From: Gentiana macrophylla
Lineage: Eukaryota; Streptophyta; Magnoliopsida; Gentianales; Gentianaceae
DNA: 64,000 bases
Direction: 5' to 3'
Assembly (NCBI GenBank): GCA_026214975.1
Contig: JAOBSW010000654.1
Coordinates: 62,001 to 126,000 of the forward strand
Both the position numbers and the translations under genes were made by a program. The notes beneath the pieces were generated by a model. That model was not told the DNA's origin. It made no database searches and saw nothing but the letters and a program-made list of their open reading frames with translations. Shown one piece after another: positions 56,998 through 64,000 of this stretch (the stretch's first letter is position 1; every line of letters starts with the position of its first letter).

Positions 56998-58065
56998 CTA
57001 TTTTGCTAAATGACCTGATGTATCTGATTTGCTCAGTATTTGCTTCAAAGGTTGATCGGTTAGAACAACGACTGGATGACTTTGAAAGTAGGATCTCAAT
57101 TTCCTTGAGGCATGGACCAATGCCAGGACTAGTTTCTCTGCATCTGAGTACCTGACTTCAGGCCCGTGTAAAGCCTTGCTCGTGTAATATACCGGCTTCT
57201 GAAGCGTTCCCTGCTGCCTGACCAAAACGGCGCTGATAGCTTCATCACAAACTGACAAATAACGATACAAAACTTCTCCTTCTTGGGGAGATGTCAAAGT
57301 TGGTAATTCCAACAAATATTTCTTCAATTCATCGAAAGCTTCTTGACATTCTGTCCCCCATTGAAATACGGTAGATTTCCTCAAGATCTTAAAAAAGGGC
57401 AACACGCGCTGTGCTGATCGTGATAAGAATATGTTTAATGCTGCTAGCCTTCCAGTTAATCTTTGAACTTCTCTGATGTTAGTAGGTGATGGTATCATTT
57501 TCAAAGCGTCTAATTTGCCTGGATTGGCTCTGATCCCGTCTTTTGAAATCATATAACCCAAAAGTTTCCCAGATCTTACCCTAAAAGTGCACTTCTTCGG
57601 GTTTAGTTTCATTTTTGTATTTCGGAGTACAATGCAAACCTCTTTCACATCTTGTAAGTATTGATCTAAAGACCTGCTTTTGATCAACAAATCATCAATG
57701 TATACTTCCATAGACTTTCCAATCTGATTACTGAATATCTGGTTGACCGCCCTCTGGTATGTGGCACCGGCATTCTTTAAACCAAAAGGCATGGTAACAT
57801 AATAGTACGTACCGAACCCGGTGATGAAAGCCGTTTTTTCTGCATCTCTTGGATCCATGAAAATCTGATGGCATCCTTTATATGCGTCCAGAAATCCAAA
57901 AATTTCGAAACCTACAATCGAATCTACCAGCCTATCAATTCTAGGTGATGTGTAGCTGTCTTTAGGACAAGCTTTGTTCAAGTCCGTGAAATCTACACAC
58001 ATTCTCCAGGATCCATCGGATTTCTGCACCAACACTGGATTGGCTAACCATTCTGGATAAATCAC
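56998..58065 (-). CDS. Tat-2 reverse transcriptase and RNase H
   Basis: The open frame of 355 codons is the best preserved RT in the window. Residues 58-68 FLDAYKGCHQI (first catalytic Asp 60), 92-99 MPFGLKNA, 122-125 YIDD, then the thumb/connection VQRLTGRLAALNIFLSR and the first RNase H (FQWGTECQEAFDELK, YYTSKAL, DAEKLVLALVHASRK, VLTDQPLKQIL). The 5' part of the RT frame (58066-58440) is broken, so the first Met is not a true start. The frame ends at TAG where relatives have a Trp codon (AKWVVEL), a G to A change. This is a remnant of a polyprotein, not a free gene. Confidence 0.9.
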   Translation of the reverse strand: MIYPEWLANPVLVQKSDGSWRMCVDFTDLNKACPKDSYTSPRIDRLVDSIVGFEIFGFLDAYKGCHQIFMDPRDAEKTAFITGFGTYYYVTMPFGLKNAGATYQRAVNQIFSNQIGKSMEVYIDDLLIKSRSLDQYLQDVKEVCIVLRNTKMKLNPKKCTFRVRSGKLLGYMISKDGIRANPGKLDALKMIPSPTNIREVQRLTGRLAALNIFLSRSAQRVLPFFKILRKSTVFQWGTECQEAFDELKKYLLELPTLTSPQEGEVLYRYLSVCDEAISAVLVRQQGTLQKPVYYTSKALHGPEVRYSDAEKLVLALVHASRKLRSYFQSHPVVVLTDQPLKQILSKSDTSGHLAK

Positions 58066-58441
58066 CTATTTGACAATTCCTGCCTGTTTGAGTTTTGCAA
58101 CCTCCTATTCTATAACTGAGATCCGCTCTGGTGAAAAATGCCTCTTCTTTTGTCGAACAGAGGGTCTGTTCGGATCCACATTTAAGCTGTGGACTACCAA
58201 ATTTGGTAATAAGCCCGGCATGTCATCTGTTTTCAACGCAAAAACATCCCTGTATTCTTGGAGTAAGGCTGTTACGCCATCTTATATTGATCTGGAATCC
58301 AGGATCCCACACTGACCATTGAATCTGGTCCCTGATCGCCGACCTGAATAGCCTCGGTCTGGTATGCCGATACCCAAGTCTTATCTTCTTCCGGCAATAA
58401 TTCATCCAATGTTACCTGCTGAACAAACTTCTTCTCATTGA

Positions 58442-59026
58442 CTACTGATGTGTAACACTCCTGGCAATTTCCACATCGCCTTTTATTTCACTTGATTCAG
58501 AATTGTGTGGAAATTTCATACTGTTATGTGCTGGAGAAATGATTGCTCGTAGATCAATAATCGCCGGTCTTCCCATAATTACATTATAAGCAGATAGTAC
58601 CTTAACAACAATGTAGTTCACCATTAGGGTCCTGCCCTTTGGCCAATTACCATAAGTGGTAGGCAATGTAACCATGCCCATAGGATGAATAGGTGGACCT
58701 GCAAATCCAAACAAAGGGGTGGATACGGGTATTAAGTCCAATTCCCTTAACTTCATGGTCTGGAAGGCCCTGTGATACAGAATATTAACTGCACTTCCTG
58801 TATCTACGCAGATCCTTTTTACCAAGTATTTACTGATGACAACTTCAATAACCAACCCTTCATTGTTAGTGACTAGTGGTAATGGATCCCCTGGTCCACA
58901 CTTCACTTCTCCAAATACTTTCTGTCGCTTACCAGAAATTTGATCTTCATTCATGGGACTTGCTATTTTCTTATCCTTCTGGTATGTCCTCCTGGGACCT
59001 CCCATAATCGTATTAATAGTATTCAC
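58442..59026 (-). CDS. Tat-2 aspartic protease region
   Basis: Open frame of 194 codons. Active site CVDTGSAVNILY (DTGS at residues 75-78), followed by PMGMVTLPTTYGNWPKGRT, then AYNVIMGRPAIIDLRAIISP, the flap-side and C-terminal conserved parts. It lies between the gag zinc region and RT. The upstream part joins gag through a frameshift. In the family it cuts the polyprotein. Confidence 0.88.
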   Translation of the reverse strand: MNTINTIMGGPRRTYQKDKKIASPMNEDQISGKRQKVFGEVKCGPGDPLPLVTNNEGLVIEVVISKYLVKRICVDTGSAVNILYHRAFQTMKLRELDLIPVSTPLFGFAGPPIHPMGMVTLPTTYGNWPKGRTLMVNYIVVKVLSAYNVIMGRPAIIDLRAIISPAHNSMKFPHNSESSEIKGDVEIARSVTHQ

Positions 59027-59169
59027 TGGTCTGTTATCGATCTGACCGTCAGGATCCGGAGACGGATTCTTGTTCCTCCTCTGATCATGATACCCGTTCC
59101 TATCATAATGGTAGTTCCCTCTTTTGATTTCCCTTCGGCCTCTGGGTTCTTCATTACGGGATCTATCAA

Positions 59170-60447
59170 CTATTTCATCAATTTTTCCTTCCTAAACGCC
59201 GTATCGATATCCCTGATCAATTCTCTACAGGTTTCTGTATAATGACCAATGTCCTGATGAAATTTACAGAATTTATTCTGGTCCATTTTTTCCCTTGGTC
59301 CTCTCATAGGGGGTGGAACTCGGGCTATGCCCTTGCGTTCCATAATAGCCAAGACTTGTTCCCGCGATCGATTCATAGGTATCAGGTCTCTGTCCTGCAA
59401 AGCACCTTTTTTACCCAACCTATCAGCTATAGGTGCCTGGACTCTGTCCCAAACCGATTTACGTTTCTTATCTAGTTTATCTTCTAGTTTGCTTTTCTTG
59501 TGATCCCCTTTCTCTAATTCCTACTTGGCGCGGATGGCTTCTTCACCTTGACAATGCTTAAAGGCAATTGACAAACATTCCTCCATAGTTCTGGGATTTT
59601 TCCCATTTAACTTAGCATGTAACCTCCCTTCCCGTAGTCCTGCTACGAATGAGGCTATTAAGAACCGATAATCTACGTCAGCCACTTGGGTTGACTCAGC
59701 ATTGAACCTTTTGATGAACTGCAAAACTGTTTCATCAGATTTCTGCTTAATGGTAAGCAAATGCGTACTATTTCTTTGAAATGGTCTCGCAACGATAAAC
59801 ATACTCATAAACTTCTTAGTTAGAACTGCAAAATTGATTATAGATCTGGGTGATAATTTATTAAACCAGTCTCTAGCCCTCCCAGATAAGAGGGTTGGGA
59901 ACGCTTTACACTTCATCTCGTCCGGAGCATTATACAATTGCATATGCGCTATGTACTGGTGCATATGATCATAGAGGTCCTTGGTCCCATCATACAGGCT
60001 GATTTTTGGAATCTTAAATCCTCTGGGACATGGATAAGCATCAATTTATTCTGCGAAAGGTGAAGTCAAGTTGAACTCATCTTCTTCATCCTCTAATATG
60101 GCATCTAACTCGGCTCTGGCTGCATCATTTGCTTGACAAGTTCTATTCTTGAAAATCCGACAACTGGACTCAGCTGCCTCTTTATAACCGTCCTTCTCCT
60201 TTACTGGTGAGGGTGGTTCCTCATTTTCTTTCCCTTTTTTCTCACTTTCAAAAAGAGCTTGGATTTCGGCAGCCCACATTGCCTTTAGAGCATCCATTAG
60301 GACCAGCCTAGTTGGATCATGTGCATCTTGTTGATCTTCCTGTTGCTTTTCCGCATCATGCTCCTGATGAATTTCCTGCAGATTTTCTTCCACACTTTGG
60401 GCAATACTTGCCAGATCTTTTTCTTGCTGATTTTTATTAGGTTTCAT
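59170..60447 (-). pseudogene. Tat-2 gag (broken)
   Basis: Starts MKPNKNQQEKDLAS (60447), Glu-rich to 60046. The gag core is open at 59964-59521 (CKAFPTLLSGRARDWFNKL, VLQFIKRFNAES, SFVAGLREGRLHAKLNG). The zinc-knuckle-like CKFHQDIGHYTETC lies in the third open piece at 59418-59170. Two stops/frameshifts separate the pieces (about 60046 and 59520). Confidence 0.88.
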
Positions 60448-60489
60448 GTTGTTAACTACTCTGTAAATCTGCCGCTAGATACAAGAAAG

Positions 60490-60508
60490 ACCCTCCTTCT
60501 AGCGCCAA
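60490..60508 (-). promoter_or_regulatory. Primer binding site of Tat-2
   Basis: The minus strand reads TTGGCGCTAGAAGGAGGG immediately after the 5' LTR. It shows the undamaged form of the Tat-1 site. Confidence 0.8.
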
Positions 60509-60990
60509 TGATTCAACTCAGATTAATTTGTAAGAATTTTATGGGCTTTCTTGCTCTAAGATGAAGGAAAGAGTAGTTTTTGTTGTGGACTGAACTTGGA
60601 ATAAGCTGCCTACGTATCCAAATGTATATATTTGGATTCAAGTCCAACCGTAGTTCATGCAGTTATCTTTAAAAGTGGAGATAGTGGGCAGTTATATACT
60701 TCTCCCACGTCTCACATTTATATCTGATCGTTTCTTTATGTACATAAGCATCCGGTTTGCTCTCTCCTGACCAGGGACCTTCCCTAGTCGTCAGGCCCAT
60801 ATTCGTACTGGGGATCCTTGATGGGTAGTACATGTCCTGGATCTAATATTTCTATGACCAGGGACCTGCCCTGGTCAGATCTGTCTCATCTTCTCATCTT
60901 GACTTCCAGGTTAAATGTTGATCTGACCTGATCCGCTGGTCTATTCACTGGATGGACGCCACGTGGACGCATTCAGGTCGACCTCGATCA
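60509..60990 (-). repeat. Tat-2 5' LTR
   Basis: 482 bp, same length as 37759-38240. A TATA-like box on the minus strand (GATATAAATGTGAG) lies near 60725. Confidence 0.9.
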
Positions 60991-61907
60991 ATTCTTGTTA
61001 ATCAATGAATTATACATCATAATCAATGGTATTCGTAGAATGTGTTGTTTTTTGTTGTGCTTATTTTCTTGTGAACGTAACTGATATTATCGGAAATATT
61101 ACGGTGGCGGTAACGGTTGAAACGTGTGGATATCTAGCTATTGACGTATGATTTCTCCGGTGAGGGTGTTAGTGATGGTGGAGGCAATTATGAAGATTAT
61201 GAAGATTCTGGCAACGGGTTCAGTATAATATGAATGCAGGTAGGAAGTCGACAAATTTCCAGAGCCTAGCCTGCTTATACTAATATACGAATGAATTATG
61301 ATTTACACGCTGCTTCTGTTTATAGACATCAGACTAATCATGATTAAGCTAATCTTGACAAGACATAATTAAGTACAATTAAGCATAAGTGTGATCCAGG
61401 GCTTGTACGCAGTAGTTAACCCCGAAGCCGGCTATGCTTGATGTGGGTTGATAGCGGTCTTGTATTGTCAAGCCAGCTGATTCTCAGTCGTGTAATAGTT
61501 GAGTCCGGGTTTTCCTTGATCTGTTAGGAGGCGATACACGTGGAAGGCCTCCGGGGGGCCAAGATTCAATCTCGGCCCGAGGTCCTTTGGAAGTAAGGAT
61601 AAGCTCAGCAACCGTTGGCTTGTACCCGGTTTGGCAGCAAGCGGGTTGAAGGTGCAGCCGTTTAGTTTCTGTGATATGACCTCAGATCGGGGCAGATCCC
61701 GGGACCTCATAATAAATAAATACCACCATATTAATTTATCACTATAACACTTTATAGTCGAGATAAACTTTCCTTATTTGGTTATCACTATAACCGCATT
61801 TTAATCCGGCTAGATGTTATTATGTGTGTGACCCGATAGGCTTCTTAATATGTTGGCCGTAGGCACAAAGTGCATTTACTAAAATACCCTTCATACCTAA
61901 CGATTAC
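60991..61907. other. Unassigned DNA between Tat-2 and the SIRE-like element
   Basis: No known gene. The frame at 61130-61233 (+) reads GGGNYEDYEDSGNG and stops; an 80-codon frame at 61468-61710 (-) has no match that I know. The region 61450-61690 is more GC-rich than the surroundings and may be an old transposon remnant. Confidence 0.45.
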
Positions 61908-63667
61908 TGTTGGTCCCTTGGAAAGGCTAACACAAGTTTAGACGGGGGGGTGAATAAACTTGTCACCAAAACTAATCTGAGCCGAAAAGCCCAGGAGGCG
62001 AAGTTTCTCTGAAACTCAAAGCGATCTTCGATTCAATTTTGTTCCTGTCCCTTAACTTGTGCGGAGTTCGATTAGCTTAATCGAATATAAGTCAATCTTT
62101 GACTTATATTTAGTCTTGTTAATCAGCAATGGATAAAATATTAGCCTTTAACAACTAGTTAATTTAGTTTCGGTATGAAAACCACGTAAATAAAGCTATA
62201 ATGAAATAAATGAATGCATAAAGTAAATAGACAAGAATTATAGAGGTTCCATGTGATGTAATCATGTACGCCCTCTCTTCCTCGTGATGCGGAGAAAAAT
62301 TCCACTAGAACTTCTTTGAGATGGCCCGGTTACAAAAAGTTCTAAACCGATAGTCCTTGACTAATCCATAGCTTCACTATCTAAACACTTGTAGAAGCAG
62401 GTAGGATTGCTTGCTCTTCAACCTGCTTGAACCATCGGTCCTTGGAGGGTAGAATTGCCTCTTCACCCACTCATCACAAATCTGATCTTCCCGATCGCAC
62501 TCAACTGTCCTTCACACCTTCTTGGTGTTTCTGATCTAAACCTTTGATAAAATCAAAGTTGAGACTTTGAATCAATAACTATGATTCAACCTGTGATTTG
62601 AGCTTTTCTTCCGGATGATTGATTTAAGCACGGCTCTGTATTTCTTCAAATGTTAGATCTTGAATCTGCTTGAATATGCTTGAACACTTTGAAGAAATTT
62701 CTTGATCTTGCAATTAAGTACTTAGCAGGTATTCTTTTGGATTTGGCTTTCCCCCTCAGTTTGATCTTTCTTGACTAGATAGATTCCTTTTAATTTTCTT
62801 TCTTTAATATCATATACCTACACTCCTTTTTGATGTTGTAGAGGTAGTCTATTTATAGGGGTTCATTCAACGTTCATCCTGCTTGTAACGGCTATATTTT
62901 TTCGACCGTTCTTGTGTGATGCATTTCATCCAATGAAATTGCTTTCTTTACAACGCTCGATCGCATCACGATCAGTTTGTTGGATGGTTGACTTATAAAA
63001 CCGAGTTTCCTTATCGCTTTATATCGAAGTTTTTCATTTGTCGCTTTCTAACTCGACTTGGAGCATTAGTCGAGATTTTACTCTTCTTCAAATATCAAGA
63101 CTCTGTTTTCATCGATTATAATTGACTTAATCAGAGTACACCATGATTCATTATCATCTAAGAATTCATTGTCCTTATGATTCTTAGGTCTTCATACAAG
63201 ATCCATAAAGTCGTTCAGTCACCACAATCTTGCTCGAAGTCCAACTTCTGATAGCCTCGACTTGTAATCTTCATAATCGAGTTTGAACCTCGCTTCTTCA
63301 TTCTTCAATAATCGAGTCTGTGTCCTCGGTTCTTGATCTTCTAGATAAGCCAACCGAGTCTGTTCCTCAAGCAAACTTATCTTCTTCAATCTTCTCGTTG
63401 GTGTGCTCTATTGTCGGGTTTCTTGTAGAATCTCAGCTAGATTAAATCTCAGTTTCTTCATTTCTCAGTTCCAGCCTAGAAATATTACAGTGCTTGTCTG
63501 ATTTAACTTATACAAATATCAGACTCTAATAAATCCTATACATTGATATCTATACTTCTTTTTGCTTTGCACTATAACAGCTAGTCATGACACTTCATCA
63601 ATGGGGTTAAGAACAACTAACAAATAAGTGATGAATCATCATCAAAACATAAATTTTATTTCCAACA
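61908..63667 (-). repeat. 3' LTR of a SIRE/Maximus-like copia element
   Basis: 1760 bp with matching ends: TGTTGG at 61908 and CCAACA at 63662-63667. On the minus strand the purine tract CATCAAAAAGGGGGAAAT lies directly before it, the pattern known from SIRE/Maximus copia elements (ATCAAAAAGGGGGAGATTG). A minus-strand TATA box CTATAAATAGAC lies near 62850-62862. The left flank ATTAC (61903-61907) should be one target duplication copy. Confidence 0.75.
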
Positions 63668-64000
63668 ATTTCCCCCTTTTTGATGATGTCAATATCCTCC
63701 TTAAAAGCAATGCAAAACGATAAAGGACAAAATACAGTAAGTAACACTATGAACTGAGAAACTGAAACTTTATTTGATAACTGAGTTACAATGTTTGAAT
63801 AATAAAATACAACATAAGTAAAAACAACTAAATTCAGTTTCCTTTTACTTGACTGTTAAACTGGTTGATTATCATAGTTTTCCGTTCTCATTTCATCATT
63901 CGTGGCTGAATGTTCAATTCCATGAATGCTTGCCCAAATGTTCCATGATTGAGATAAATTGTTTTTCTTGAAAATTTGCTTTTGAATAGAATCGCAAATG
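63668..64000 (-). mobile_element. 3' end of the SIRE-like element, cut by the window
   Basis: Purine tract (63668-63686) and the non-coding 3' region of the element. No coding part is reached; gag-pol would lie beyond 64000. Confidence 0.65.

Larger units (their letters stand above)
37759..60990 (-). mobile_element. Ty3/gypsy Tat-lineage retrotransposon (Tat-2), with two nested elements
   Basis: Both LTRs are 482 bp (60509-60990 is 5'; 37759-38240 is 3'). I count about 28 mismatches and no gaps between them. The order on the minus strand is primer site, gag, protease, RT/RNase H, second RNase H, integrase, tandem repeats, antisense ORF, purine tract. It holds an Athila element (38602-46687) and a non-autonomous LTR element (50220-56694). 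The outer flanks (AAATT and ATTCT) do not form a target duplication. Coding parts are better kept than in Tat-1. Confidence 0.93.

Noticed and set aside
61468..61710. Possible small host gene on the minus strand
   Set aside because: Eighty codons, no recognised domain, no visible promoter or splice context; kept only as unassigned DNA.

Overview
This is nuclear DNA of a flowering plant, probably a dicot. Almost all of it is a stack of nested transposable elements. The evidence is the set of families: Athila-type and Tat-type Ty3/gypsy elements (Tat with a second RNase H and an antisense ORF), Ty1/copia elements, a Mutator-like element, a hAT-type MITE, and a captured fragment of an AINTEGUMENTA-like/PLETHORA AP2 gene. 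I see no intact host gene, rRNA, tRNA or CRISPR array. The species cannot be named from the sequence.

Layout, outermost first. (1) One Ty1/copia element runs from 150 to 37177 (+), bounded by the 5-bp duplication GTATC (145-149 and 37178-37182). Its own DNA adds up to only about 5 kb; the rest is insertions. A Tat gypsy element (644-10433, +, duplication CTACT) sits in its gag gene. A Pack-MULE-like element (32404-34024, 10-bp duplication) sits at the gag-pre-integrase/integrase boundary. An Athila element (11714-27967, -) lies just beside the MULE site. Two degraded pieces (28469-30877, Athila-like LTR remnants; 31572-32291, a polyadenylated retrocopy) lie further in. A CACTA-like fragment and a hAT MITE sit in the 3' LTR. 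The region gag-protease-MULE arm is present twice, as a 1.3-kb tandem duplication that predates the Athila insertion.

(2) After 0.58 kb of unassigned DNA, a second Tat element occupies 37759-60990 (-). Its LTRs are 482 bp each. It carries a deleted Athila element (38602-46687, -) inside its antisense ORF. It also carries a non-autonomous Athila-related LTR element with no gag-pol (50220-56694, +, duplication CAGAG) inside its second RNase H domain. (3) From 60991 there is 0.9 kb of unassigned DNA, then the 3' LTR (61908-63667) and 3' end of a SIRE/Maximus-like copia element on the minus strand, cut by the window edge.

Nearly all reading frames are broken. The best preserved are the protease and reverse transcriptase/RNase H of the second Tat element and the PF20167-type ORFs of the two Athila elements. 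The most unusual signals are not coding. The internal region of the 50220-56694 element holds families of stem-loops whose arms change together between copies. Part of this structured region is conserved in the Athila element at 11714-27967. That Athila element also has two diverged copies of its extra ORF, and a paired GC-rich 12-mer lies upstream of both copies and upstream of the TATA box in both LTRs.
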